This document shows positions 53,156-62,462 of a DNA stretch of 64,000 nucleotides, piece by piece (within the stretch, counting starts at the first letter, position 1; each line of letters opens with the position of its first letter). Position numbers and translations under genes: made by a program. This DNA is from Bacteroidales bacterium (GTDB taxonomy: Bacteria; Bacteroidota; Bacteroidia; Bacteroidales; UBA10428), in contig JAFGOZ010000220.1 of the NCBI GenBank assembly GCA_016926235.1, positions 1 through 64,000 on the forward strand, in the 5' to 3' direction. The notes beneath the pieces were generated by a model, which was given only the letters and a program-made list of their open reading frames with translations, was not told the origin of the DNA and did not search any database.

Positions 53156-55475
53156 AAATCGTTTTCTCAAGTATTTCCAGCATTCTAAAACTATTATTCA
53201 ATATCCTTTCCGAAAAAGCATACCGGGCCTGTATACCAGCAACTTCATAAAACGATACACGGGTGATCAGGTATTCCTTTAGTGCATATATATAACCTTT
53301 ATGCCATGTCAAACGGTCCAATTCAGGGCGTTCTGCAGCATATAATTTAAAATGGAAATCCAGATAATTGAGAAATTGCTCAGGATTGAAATTAGTAATC
53401 AGCACAAAACTCAAAAATTCCACAATATCGCGATGAGGTATGTTTATTACGGCAAGTTCCCAATCATAGATGCAGGGCTTTCCAGATTTTCTGATTGCTA
53501 TATTGCGGGAATTAAAGTCGTTATGAATAATGGTTTGGGGTAATTCCAATTGATTGTATTCATCCTTTAAGCCATTTAGATAATCATAAAGCTTATTTAA
53601 ACGCTCAGGCATATCAGGGTTTTCATTCGCCTGAAACATTAGATCGATAAACCTTCGAAACAAAGGAGCAGATTCCCAGGGCAGGTAAGGTTTTATTCCA
53701 ATGTGTTGATATAGCTTTTTTTTGCTTTCAAAATATTGATGAATTTTCGTAATAGCAACAATTGTATCTTCAATTTGCTTTTTTGTCCAGATATCTGGTC
53801 TTTTTTGTGTATTGATATGCTCTAATTCCCTGGGATTAAGATTTTCCAGAACAAATAAATGTATTTCCCTGACAGTGTCAATGTGTTTTCCCCAATATTT
53901 TGGAATATAATCTATTCCAGCTTTATCAAGTTCTTCATATAGGGCAATTTCTTTGATTTGGCAGTTCCAGTATTCCAGCTTTTCCCTGTATTCAAATAAT
54001 AAATCAGCAAGTTTGATATCTATTACTGCAGCCAAATAATGTAGTCCATTTATAACTTCTAAATCCAGAGCTTTTGATTTTATCATCATAGGAAATTTCT
54101 CATGATTATATTTCATGATGAGTGGGATAAATCCAATAAGTTTTTTACTTACTTTGCTGGTAAGGTTTGTGATTATGCCGTTTTCAACCATATTGTCCAG
54201 ATCAATTTCAATTTGGATGCCACTGATATTAAATTCTTCAGGGTTTAGGCATTTTTTCACAAAATCAGGCGTGATTTCCGATCGAAGCAACCAGTTGACC
54301 GGCTTATTGCGACCTAGTTTTTCATGGGCTTTTGCAAAAGCGCCACTTACAATGGCTGCATAGGTAGAGGTCTCAAGAGCCAGGGCGAAGCCGGCGATAA
54401 GGCATGCAAAACGTTCCACTTTGCCACTTCCGTAGCATTTCATTAGATTTAATGCTTCCTTTTGTTTTTTTAAGTGAGTACCTCCTCCAACGGTTCCAAT
54501 TACGAGTGATGGAAGAGTAAGTTTTACATACAGGCCATCGGGTGCTTTTTCAAGATTGAGGATTCCATGGGCAGACTCATGAATTGAACCTAAATCCTGG
54601 CCTGTTGCTACAAATATAGCTGCAATAGCATTGGCCACATTTATATTATATCCTACCATACCATCCAGTTGGGCAAGTTTGCGTGAAGTATCAAAGTAGG
54701 CAATCATATCTTCGGATGTGGTTCTCAATACCTTATTTATGGCTTCTTCTTTCAAATAACACTCAGCCATTACATTTACTCCCCGGCCTTTTTCGGCAGA
54801 ATATTGCGACACCTTTTTATCAGATGCTCCGTTACCTTCAATGATAAACTGACCGATAGGAATAGAAGTATCTTTCTGAAAATTCTCAGCTATCCAGAGA
54901 ATAGCATACCATGTGCAGGTGGTGGTCATATTCTGCCCGGATGCATCGCCTGTTGTGTACACAAATTTCAAGTGTACACTATTGTCTATTTCATACGGTT
55001 GTATTTCAATTAACCGGGCATGATTTGAATGCGATTCAGCAATTTCTTTGATGGCTTTAAAATGCTTTTCAACCCATTCTTTAAACAGCATTACTTCCTT
55101 TATATTGCTTAAAATAAACAGCGGGGCCCTTACCATACGCTGATGTTTCACTTTGGCAGTAAAGCCACTACTCTGGCTCACAGCTTTTACTCCTCTGTTC
55201 ATACTGGCCACCATTGCACCTTCAAGAGTACCTGCTGCACAATATACAAGTTCTTCCTCTTTGTCATGCATGTAAAGCAGGGGGCCTACAAGTCCTACAG
55301 GTATTTCTACCGATCCGATAAAAGATTCAATATTGTTCTGTATGGATTTGGTATCCAACATATGTTCGGCAATGCTTTCATAGGCAAATCCCGCATCATC
55401 CAGGTATTTATGCCGCATGGCAATTGCAGAGGGTAATATTAGTCCACGACCTGGTATTATAGGGATTTGGTTCAT
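53148..55475 (-). CDS. HMG-CoA reductase fused to aminoglycoside/choline-kinase-type phosphotransferase
   Basis: 775 residues in one uninterrupted frame. Residues about 45-430 are an HMG-CoA reductase close to class I: EIPVGLVGPLL, TLEGAMVASMNRG (catalytic Glu85), TTGDASGQNM (the DAMGMNM NADPH site in changed form), SDKK (Lys220/221), TGQDLGS (Asp294), TVGGGTHL and FAKAHEK (His384). HMGR makes mevalonate from HMG-CoA. Residues about 455-770 are a phosphotransferase fold: a putative ATP Lys in MMIKSKALD (Lys466/468), an LENL hinge, the catalytic loop HNDFNSRN (His651, Asp653, Asn658) and the metal Asp671 in YDWELA. The kinase substrate is unknown. It converges on the phosphotransferase operon. 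I know of no characterised protein of this architecture. Confidence 0.87.
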   Translation of the reverse strand: MNQIPIIPGRGLILPSAIAMRHKYLDDAGFAYESIAEHMLDTKSIQNNIESFIGSVEIPVGLVGPLLYMHDKEEELVYCAAGTLEGAMVASMNRGVKAVSQSSGFTAKVKHQRMVRAPLFILSNIKEVMLFKEWVEKHFKAIKEIAESHSNHARLIEIQPYEIDNSVHLKFVYTTGDASGQNMTTTCTWYAILWIAENFQKDTSIPIGQFIIEGNGASDKKVSQYSAEKGRGVNVMAECYLKEEAINKVLRTTSEDMIAYFDTSRKLAQLDGMVGYNINVANAIAAIFVATGQDLGSIHESAHGILNLEKAPDGLYVKLTLPSLVIGTVGGGTHLKKQKEALNLMKCYGSGKVERFACLIAGFALALETSTYAAIVSGAFAKAHEKLGRNKPVNWLLRSEITPDFVKKCLNPEEFNISGIQIEIDLDNMVENGIITNLTSKVSKKLIGFIPLIMKYNHEKFPMMIKSKALDLEVINGLHYLAAVIDIKLADLLFEYREKLEYWNCQIKEIALYEELDKAGIDYIPKYWGKHIDTVREIHLFVLENLNPRELEHINTQKRPDIWTKKQIEDTIVAITKIHQYFESKKKLYQHIGIKPYLPWESAPLFRRFIDLMFQANENPDMPERLNKLYDYLNGLKDEYNQLELPQTIIHNDFNSRNIAIRKSGKPCIYDWELAVINIPHRDIVEFLSFVLITNFNPEQFLNYLDFHFKLYAAERPELDRLTWHKGYIYALKEYLITRVSFYEVAGIQARYAFSERILNNSFRMLEILEKTISR

Positions 55476-55741
55476 TGGCTAAAAATAATTTTATTGATGC
55501 CAAAGTACTATTTTTTTAGGAAAGTTAATTATAAGGATTGTTATTATTGAAACCCCTGCGAGGTGATTATTTTTTTAAATAAATAATCTACTAACCCCAA
55601 AAATACTAGATCGGGATTTGTTATTGTCTCCGGAACTCTCCATTCTTAATTTCTTCTTTATAAAATCTATCATAAAAAATTCCAATTCTTATCTGTATAT
55701 CTTACCTTCGCCAATTGATAAATTGAAATTATTATTTTGCT
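55476..55741. other. 266-base divergent intergenic region
   Basis: AT-rich, no gene, between the divergent HMGR fusion and purD. It contains an AT-rich hairpin (GATTATT at 55565 with AATAATC at 55582) and, at 55703-55710, TACCTTCG, a one-base variant of TAnnTTTG 32 bases before purD. No array repeat is seen. Confidence 0.5.
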
Positions 55742-57010
55742 ATGAATGTATTGATAATAGGATCGGGAGGCAGGGAATGTACCTTTGCCTGGAAAATTGC
55801 CCAAAGTCCCAAACTTACCAAACTGTACATTGCTCCCGGAAATGCCGGGACCAATCAATATGGAGAGAATGTATCTATTGGGGTTAATGATTTTGAAGCA
55901 CTGGGCAATTTTGCAGTTTCCAAACAAATTGATCTAATAGTGGTTGGTCCAGAAGATCCATTAGTGAAAGGGATTCGTGACTATTTTGAAGGGAAACCGG
56001 AATTAAAAAATATACCTGTAATTGGCCCAAATAAAGTGGGTGCGATGTTAGAAGGAAGTAAAGAATTTGCGAAAGAATTCATGGTGAAATACAACATTCC
56101 TACTGCTCAATATAAAAGTTTTGCCAAAGATACGCTGAATGGAGGAAAGAAATTTCTTGAATCGATAAAACCTCCATATGTATTGAAAGCTGATGGTTTG
56201 GCTGCCGGCAAGGGTGTAGTGATTTTATCTGACCTAGCTGAAGCAAAAAATGAGCTGGAAGCCATGCTGGGTGGTAAATTTGGTAAAGCCAGCGATAAGG
56301 TTGTGATCGAGGAGTTTCTGGACGGCATCGAATTATCTGTATTTGTGCTCACCGATGGCAAATCATATAAAATTCTTCCTGAAGCGAAAGACTATAAGCG
56401 TATTGGTGAGGGAGATACCGGACTCAATACCGGCGGTATGGGAGCTATTACACCAGTGCCTTTTGCCGATGAAATGTTTATGCAAAAAGTAGAAGAAAGA
56501 GTTATAAAACCAACTGTAAATGGATTGATAAAAGAGGGAATCGATTATAAAGGATTTATTTTTCTTGGTTTAATCAACATTAAAGGTGACCCCTATGTAA
56601 TCGAGTACAATGTGCGGATGGGAGATCCTGAGACGGAAGTTGTACTTCCACGGTTAAAAACAGATTTGCTGGATTTATTTATTGCTGTAAAAGATGGGAC
56701 ACTTGGTTCGAAAACTATTGAGATAGATACTAAAACCTTTGTCACGATTATGATGGTTTCAGGTGGTTATCCGGGTAGTTATGAAAAAGGTAAGGTTATT
56801 ACTAACCTGGATAAAGTAGATGGCAGTATAGCATTTCACGCAGGAACGGACATAAAAGAGGGCAAAGTTGTGACAAGCGGAGGAAGGGTAATCGCTATCA
56901 CTTCCAGTGGAAATACAATGAAAGAGGCTCTGGTAAAATCTTACAAAAATGCAGATATGATAGATTTTGAAGGTAAATATTGCCGCAGGGATATAGGGTT
57001 TGACTTATAA
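55742..57010 (+). CDS. purD: Phosphoribosylamine-glycine ligase
   Basis: 422 residues, standard length for GAR synthetase. It ligates glycine to phosphoribosylamine with ATP, the second step of purine synthesis. The N-domain starts [23 protein letters not shown], followed by [11 protein letters not shown] and the [14 protein letters not shown] segment. The ATP-grasp core has [54 protein letters not shown] and [12 protein letters not shown], and the C-domain has [16 protein letters not shown]. It has its own divergent region and is followed by the DUF6427 gene. Confidence 0.96.
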   Translation: MNVLIIGSGGRECTFAWKIAQSPKLTKLYIAPGNAGTNQYGENVSIGVNDFEALGNFAVSKQIDLIVVGPEDPLVKGIRDYFEGKPELKNIPVIGPNKVGAMLEGSKEFAKEFMVKYNIPTAQYKSFAKDTLNGGKKFLESIKPPYVLKADGLAAGKGVVILSDLAEAKNELEAMLGGKFGKASDKVVIEEFLDGIELSVFVLTDGKSYKILPEAKDYKRIGEGDTGLNTGGMGAITPVPFADEMFMQKVEERVIKPTVNGLIKEGIDYKGFIFLGLINIKGDPYVIEYNVRMGDPETEVVLPRLKTDLLDLFIAVKDGTLGSKTIEIDTKTFVTIMMVSGGYPGSYEKGKVITNLDKVDGSIAFHAGTDIKEGKVVTSGGRVIAITSSGNTMKEALVKSYKNADMIDFEGKYCRRDIGFDL

Positions 57011-57031
57011 GAATATAATTTTCGGAAGAGA

Positions 57032-58018
57032 ATGTTATTAAAAATATACAGAGGAAACAGACCATTTGTGGTTGTTCTTGTAATTATTACCATTATATTC
57101 TTTTGGATAGAAACATTTTCCAATCAAACCATAACATCCTATGTGTTCGATACCGTTCAGATGCCTTTATATGCCTTGCTTTGCAGAATAATACCTCCAC
57201 AGTCCATTTTTTCTCTCTACTTCACTTTGGTATTTCTTTTCCTTTGTGCGTTTATGCTGGTGCAGCTAAATATTAAAATGGCAATCATAGATCAGCGTAC
57301 ATATATGCCCGGATTTATATTTCTGTATATTGCATCGGCCTATATGCCAATGCAAAGGTTTCAACCGGCAATAATTGGCTGCATATTCTTTATTTTTATT
57401 ACAAAAAGAATCATAAATACATATAAACAGGAAGGTATTTCATTTAATTATTTCGAAGCCTCTTTGTTGCTTTCATTGAGCAGTCTTTTTTATTTCAATT
57501 TTACCTTTTTTTTGCCATTGATATGGTTGGCCTTAATGAATTTCAGGCCTTTTAAATGGCGTGAATGGGTATTTACACTTTTGGGGTTCTCTATTCCCTA
57601 TTCTATCATGTTTTCCTATTACTACCTGTTATATGGAAATATTGATAAGATATTACTTATTATTATTAAGCAGATAATAACAGTTCAGGCTTATCCTGAT
57701 CTTAGTGATTATGAAATAGCAAATTTTGTAATTATTGGATTAATATTTTTATTATCAAGCATTTACATGATATGGACATTCCCAAAGAAAAAGATACAAT
57801 TGAGAAAGTATTATGTGTATTTTCTTTGGATGTTTTTGGTGACTATAGGTGTGTTTTTAATATCTCCATTTGTTGCATTTGAGATGATTACCATATTGGC
57901 TATACCTTTGTCATTTTTAATTTCACATTTTTACCTTGAAACACGGTCTCATTATTGGGGAGATATTTTAATACTTTTTAGCTTGATTATGTTTGGAATT
58001 TTGGAGTTTTCAAAATAG
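57032..58018 (+). CDS. DUF6427-type polytopic membrane protein
   Basis: 328 residues with about nine hydrophobic helices. The pattern RGNRPFVVVLVIITIIFFW at the N-terminus and the NFRPFKWREWVFTLLGFSIPY segment near residue 170 match a Bacteroidota family often placed next to purD (DUF6427). The function is unknown. It starts 22 bases after purD with GGAAGAG just upstream of the ATG. Confidence 0.75.
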   Translation: MLLKIYRGNRPFVVVLVIITIIFFWIETFSNQTITSYVFDTVQMPLYALLCRIIPPQSIFSLYFTLVFLFLCAFMLVQLNIKMAIIDQRTYMPGFIFLYIASAYMPMQRFQPAIIGCIFFIFITKRIINTYKQEGISFNYFEASLLLSLSSLFYFNFTFFLPLIWLALMNFRPFKWREWVFTLLGFSIPYSIMFSYYYLLYGNIDKILLIIIKQIITVQAYPDLSDYEIANFVIIGLIFLLSSIYMIWTFPKKKIQLRKYYVYFLWMFLVTIGVFLISPFVAFEMITILAIPLSFLISHFYLETRSHYWGDILILFSLIMFGILEFSK

Positions 58019-58022
58019 GATT

Positions 58023-58268
58023 ATGGAAGAAACCAGTTTGTCCATATCAAAAAGTATTATTGACTGGTTGCTTGATGGAGATGTTTCAATTCGGTTCCAG
58101 GTAATGCGCGATTTATTGAATACTGATGGGGCTGTGATTAATAAAGAAAGTGAAAAACAGATTACAGATATTAAAAATTTAATATTAAATCCTGATAAAG
58201 ACACGGATTATATAAAATTTTGGATTAATGAATTACATATAAGCACCTTTACTATTATTAATTCATGA
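58023..58268 (+). pseudogene. Truncated remnant related to prenyltransferase-like repeat proteins
   Basis: An 81-codon frame from the ATG at 58023. A segment IIDWLLDGDVSIRFQVMRDLL resembles the opening of squalene-cyclase/prenyltransferase-repeat proteins, where a WLLxGDxSIRxQVLRDLL pattern is common, but such proteins run to about 300 residues. The frame stops after 82 codons and is followed by non-coding sequence with broken reading frames, so I read it as a truncated copy. A short real gene cannot be ruled out. Confidence 0.45.
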
Positions 58269-58300
58269 AAGACACATCCAGAGACTTGATAATCAAGTAA

Positions 58301-58531
58301 TTTGAGATTTATTATACTAAACCAATAAGCGAGCGTATTAGCAAGGCTTTTGAATAAACTGAATTATCCCGTGAAATTATAAAGAACCAGATCAGACAAA
58401 AGAATCCCTTAATATCGAAAATTGACATTCAAGTTGAATTGTTTAAAATATTTTACAAAGAAAGTTTTAATGAAGATGTACTGCTAAAAATTGCATCGGA
58501 ATTGAAGAAGTATCATGAAAATAAAGAATAA
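58301..58531 (+). pseudogene. Decayed coding remnant with one internal stop
   Basis: One frame reads YYTKPISERISKAFE, then a stop at 58355-58357, then TELSREIIKNQIRQKNP and about 45 more residues of charged, gene-like sequence ending at TAA 58529-58531. There is no start codon at the beginning and the reading is interrupted. The codon and amino-acid pattern look protein-coding. I do not recognise the family. It may be unrelated to the preceding 58023 remnant or be its distant 3' end after deletion. Confidence 0.4.
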
Positions 58532-58538
58532 TTCCCTG

Positions 58539-58928
58539 TTAGTTTGTCACCACTAGTATCTCCGGCGGATCGTGCAAATGTTTCTTCACTGCACAAAGAT
58601 TCGCTGATTTTATTACAGCTTCTTTATACTTGTCAGGGAAATCAGGTGGCAATTGTATTTCAATATTAATCCGGTCAATAAGTCTCTTTTCTGGATTGAA
58701 ATTTGATTTTTGAACAAGTTTTATTTCCTCACTTGGGATCCCGCGCTGGTCGCAAAATGATTTTACATAAATTCCTGCACAAGTAGCTATGGATGCTAAA
58801 AACAGGGTAAAAGGTTCTGGTGCACTGCCTTCTCCTCCTGAGGCTGGCGACTGATCCGTTTTAATTTCAAAATTATTTACATAGGCATTTACTTTTTTAC
58901 CGCTTCCAAACATTACTTCTATATTCAT
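58539..58928 (-). CDS. OsmC/Ohr-family protein
   Basis: 129 residues. Cys50 in the helix IATCAGIYVKSF and Cys112 in the NLCAVKKHL segment are the two redox Cys of OsmC-type peroxidases. A further Cys59 is nearby. The N-terminal beta region is shorter than in classic Ohr proteins, so it belongs to the short OsmC-like subgroup. By family it should reduce organic hydroperoxides, though the substrate of this subgroup is less certain. It converges on the remnant at 58301. Confidence 0.87.
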   Translation of the reverse strand: MNIEVMFGSGKKVNAYVNNFEIKTDQSPASGGEGSAPEPFTLFLASIATCAGIYVKSFCDQRGIPSEEIKLVQKSNFNPEKRLIDRINIEIQLPPDFPDKYKEAVIKSANLCAVKKHLHDPPEILVVTN

Positions 58929-59017
58929 AATTAGACAATTTTATGATTCTTAAACAAATTTATTGTTCTAAGGTTTTATTTTTTATTTAAATTAGTAAAA
59001 ATTTAATCCAATAAGAA

Positions 59018-60343
59018 ATGAAAAAGATTTTATTACTATTTTCTTTGCTGATATTTAGCTTATTGCTAACAAATGCACAGGGAAAACGATTTGAATTCAC
59101 TGAATATGATTTAGATAACGGGATGCATGTAATCTTATATGAAGATCATGCTACACCTGTCGTTGCAGTGGATATAGTTTATCATGTAGGCTCAAAAAAC
59201 GAAGAACCTGACCGTACAGGGTTTGCACACTTTTTCGAACATCTTATGTTTGAGGGATCAGACAATATTGAACGTGGTACTTACTTCCAATATGTTCAGA
59301 ATGCAGGAGGAGACAATAATGCTTTTACCAGTTTTGATTTAACAACTTATTATGAAGTACTTCCTTCAAATCAGCTGGAACTGGGTCTTTGGCTTGAATC
59401 GGAGAGATTATTGCACTTAAAAGTTGACAGTATTGGTGTTGAAACACAACGAAAAGTTGTAAAAGAAGAACGTAAAGCAAGGTATGAAAATCAACCATAT
59501 GGTTCATTTATGGAGGCTATGTTTTCACGGGCATTTACCAAACATCCTTATCATTGGATACCTATTGGTGAAGTGCAATATATTGATCAGGCTACATTGT
59601 CTGAATTTATGGAGTTTTATAAGAAATTTTATGTTCCTGAAAATGCAACATTAGCTATTGCAGGAGATATAGATGTTGAGAAAACGAAAAAACTAGTTGA
59701 TGCATATTTTGGAGAAATCCCAAAATCAGGAAAAGAAATATACAGGCCAAATATTACAGAGCCCAAACAAACAAAAGAAATACGTGATACCGTGTTTGAT
59801 AATATTCAGTTGCCGGCAGTATTTTGGGGTTTTAAAATGCCGGCTCAGGGCACAGATGATTACTATGCCCTGGATATGCTTCAAACCTTGCTCTCAGGAG
59901 GAGAAAGTTCAAGACTTTATAAGGAACTTGTAGATAATAAACAATTGGCAGTTCAGGTTGCTGCATTCCCTTATGGACTTGAAGATGCCGGATTGTTCAT
60001 AGCTTTTGCACTGGGTAATGTTGGTGCAGATCTTGCAGAAATTGAAAAAATTATGCAGGCTGAGGTTGATAAGGTTATCTCAGAAGGAATACCTGAAAAG
60101 GAGTTTCAAAAATTAAAAAATACAAAAAAAAATGACTTTATCAGTTCAAATTCAAAAATGGAGGGTATTGCATTAAGTCTAGCAAACTACTATACATATT
60201 ATGGGAATACAGACCTGATCAATACAGGATTTGAAAAGTATGATAAGGTAACTGCCGATGATATTATAAGAGTTGCAAAACAATATCTGACACCCCAAAA
60301 TCGTGTTGCATTATATTATTTACCTAAATCTGAACAAAACTAA
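59018..60343 (+). CDS. M16 family zinc protease, active subunit
   Basis: 441 residues. The signal peptide ends LTNAQG. The inverted zinc motif HFFEH (His71, Glu74, His75) and a downstream Glu near 151 (KEERKARYEN) give a complete M16 site. The following region has YRPNITEPKQ and LLSGGESSRLYKEL, the usual second-lobe pattern. It is a periplasmic or surface peptidase of about 440 residues, the normal size for an M16B subunit. The downstream gene (6 bases away) encodes a second M16 domain lacking the zinc motif, so the two likely form a heterodimer. Confidence 0.92.
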   Translation: MKKILLLFSLLIFSLLLTNAQGKRFEFTEYDLDNGMHVILYEDHATPVVAVDIVYHVGSKNEEPDRTGFAHFFEHLMFEGSDNIERGTYFQYVQNAGGDNNAFTSFDLTTYYEVLPSNQLELGLWLESERLLHLKVDSIGVETQRKVVKEERKARYENQPYGSFMEAMFSRAFTKHPYHWIPIGEVQYIDQATLSEFMEFYKKFYVPENATLAIAGDIDVEKTKKLVDAYFGEIPKSGKEIYRPNITEPKQTKEIRDTVFDNIQLPAVFWGFKMPAQGTDDYYALDMLQTLLSGGESSRLYKELVDNKQLAVQVAAFPYGLEDAGLFIAFALGNVGADLAEIEKIMQAEVDKVISEGIPEKEFQKLKNTKKNDFISSNSKMEGIALSLANYYTYYGNTDLINTGFEKYDKVTADDIIRVAKQYLTPQNRVALYYLPKSEQN

Positions 60344-60349
60344 CATACC

Positions 60350-62434
60350 ATGAGAAATATCAGAAATTTCATAAGTCTTATATTATTTTCACTGCCAGTA
60401 TTTGTTACTGCGCAAATTGACAGAAGCAAAGCCCCGGAGCCAGGTCCTGCACCAGCTATTAAAATTGGGGATTACCAATCATTTGTTTTGAATAATGGGC
60501 TGAAAGTGTTTGTAATTGAGAATCACAAAATACCCAGGGTAGCCTATTCGTTAATTCTTGATTTTGATCCGATTCTGGAAGGAGAAAATGCGGGGTATAT
60601 TTCTATTACGGGGGACTTACTTGGAACAGGAACAAAAACCAGGACTAAGGCTGAAATAGATGAAGCAATCGATTTTATCGGAGCAGATTTTAGTACCTCA
60701 CCATCGTCAATTTATGCAGCATGCCTTAAAAAACATAATGATAAATTATTGGATGTCTTTGCAGATGTAGTATTAAACTCACAATTTAACCAGACAGAAC
60801 TCGAAAAACTTAAGACGCAGGCCCTTTCCGGATTGGCGTATGGCAAAAATGATCCGGGAGTTATTTCGAGAAGAGTGAGAGGTGTAGTACTGTATGGCAA
60901 AGATCATCCTTATGGTGAGTTGGAGACAGAGAAAAGCATTGAAAGTGTAAATCTGGATATGTGTACCAAGTTTTACAACACATATTTCAAACCTAATATT
61001 GCATACCTGGCAATTGTTGGAGATATTACCGTGGATGAGGCAAAACCATTAATTCAAAAATATTTTGGAGAATGGGAAAAAGGCACCGTGCAACCTGCAA
61101 AAATTGAAATTCCAAAAGCACCTTCAAAGCCGACAGTTATTATTGTTGACCGTCCCAATGCCGTGCAGTCTTCAGTTTCAGTAACATATCCTATCGTATT
61201 AAAGGTGGGGTCTCCCGAAAGCCTGAAGGCCGGTGTAATGAATACAATACTGGGAGGCGGGGTTTACCGGTTGTTTATGAACCTGAGGGAAACACATGGT
61301 TATACATACGGGGCATATTCACAGATAAGAGCTGATGAATATATTGGAAGTTTTGGTGCCTTTGCAGATGTTCGTAACGAAGTAACCGACAGTGCCATCA
61401 ATGAGATACTGTATGAAATGAACCGGATAGTTAATGAACCTGTTTCACAGGAAGAGCTAACACGTGTAATTAACAATAAAACAGGCGATTTTGCTCTTTC
61501 CTTGGAAGATCCACGCACTATTTCACGGTTTGCTTTAAATATTGAATTATATAAATTACCAAAAGACTATTACGCAAACTATCTGAAAAACCTTGCGCAG
61601 GTTAGCATAAAAGATGTACAGGAAGCCGCTAAGGCTTATATTAAGCCCGGAAACTGCTATATTGTTGTGGTTGGAAAAGCAGAAGAGATAGCAGAAAAAC
61701 TGAAAAAATTTAGTCCGGATGGTATTATTCATTATTACGATGAAGATGGCAATGAGTACGATCCAAATGCAAAAATCAAAGCGGCCCCTGAAGGAATAGA
61801 CGCTAAAACAGTATTAGAATCCTATATTAAAGCAGTTGGTGGAAAAGAAAAGATTAAAGCTATAAAAGATGTTGTTATAGAAGCAGATATGAAAATGCAG
61901 GGCATGTCGTTGGGATTAAAAGAATACAAAAAGCAACCTGATAAGTATGCGGTAGAAATATCTATGTCCGGCAATCTTGTCCAAAAAGTTGTAATGAACG
62001 GGGATATAGCAAAATCGAGCGGTATGCAGGGTGAACAGGACATAGAGGGTGAACAACTGGAAGAACTTAAAGGCCAGGATGATTTTTGTGAAGAACTCAA
62101 TTATTTAAATGAAGAATATAAACTGCAATTATTGGGAACTGAAGATGTGAATGATGAAGCGGCATATGTTGTTGAAATTATAACTCCTGCAGGAAAAGCA
62201 ATCACAAGCTATTTTAGCACTGAAAGCGGTTTCAAGTTAAAACAAACTATGACCGTGGTGACCCCTATGGGAACGATGGACCAGGTTGCTTTTTTTGATG
62301 AATACAAGGAGTTTGGCGATTTCTTTGTTACTACCAAGGCACATCAAACTGTTGGACCCAATAATATAGAAATTGAATTGAAAAGTATAAAGTTTAATGA
62401 AGGAATAGATGATAAGGTGTTTGAGATAGAATAA
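60350..62434 (+). CDS. M16 family protein, inactive subunit with C-terminal extension
   Basis: 694 residues. The signal peptide ends TAQ. The M16 fold runs from about 35 to 455, but the HxxEH site is replaced by AGYISITGDLL (about 81-91), so it cannot bind zinc. The Arg-Tyr pair used by partner subunits in M16B dimers is present in NLRETHGYTY (Arg313, Tyr320). After residue 480 a separate domain of about 200 residues follows: EGIDAKTVLESYIKAVGGKEKIKAIK at its start and repeated beta-strand patterns to the end, similar to lipoprotein-sorting (LolA/LolB-like) folds. The extension may deliver or bind a substrate. Confidence 0.87.
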   Translation: MRNIRNFISLILFSLPVFVTAQIDRSKAPEPGPAPAIKIGDYQSFVLNNGLKVFVIENHKIPRVAYSLILDFDPILEGENAGYISITGDLLGTGTKTRTKAEIDEAIDFIGADFSTSPSSIYAACLKKHNDKLLDVFADVVLNSQFNQTELEKLKTQALSGLAYGKNDPGVISRRVRGVVLYGKDHPYGELETEKSIESVNLDMCTKFYNTYFKPNIAYLAIVGDITVDEAKPLIQKYFGEWEKGTVQPAKIEIPKAPSKPTVIIVDRPNAVQSSVSVTYPIVLKVGSPESLKAGVMNTILGGGVYRLFMNLRETHGYTYGAYSQIRADEYIGSFGAFADVRNEVTDSAINEILYEMNRIVNEPVSQEELTRVINNKTGDFALSLEDPRTISRFALNIELYKLPKDYYANYLKNLAQVSIKDVQEAAKAYIKPGNCYIVVVGKAEEIAEKLKKFSPDGIIHYYDEDGNEYDPNAKIKAAPEGIDAKTVLESYIKAVGGKEKIKAIKDVVIEADMKMQGMSLGLKEYKKQPDKYAVEISMSGNLVQKVVMNGDIAKSSGMQGEQDIEGEQLEELKGQDDFCEELNYLNEEYKLQLLGTEDVNDEAAYVVEIITPAGKAITSYFSTESGFKLKQTMTVVTPMGTMDQVAFFDEYKEFGDFFVTTKAHQTVGPNNIEIELKSIKFNEGIDDKVFEIE

Positions 62435-62462
62435 ATCATCTGATGAGGTCCGCAAAAGCGTA

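Noticed and set aside
53148..55475. Fusion gene as an assembly or frameshift artefact
   Set aside because: The frame is uninterrupted for 775 codons. The linker between the domains reads as ordinary coding sequence, and both halves have complete motif sets in the same frame.
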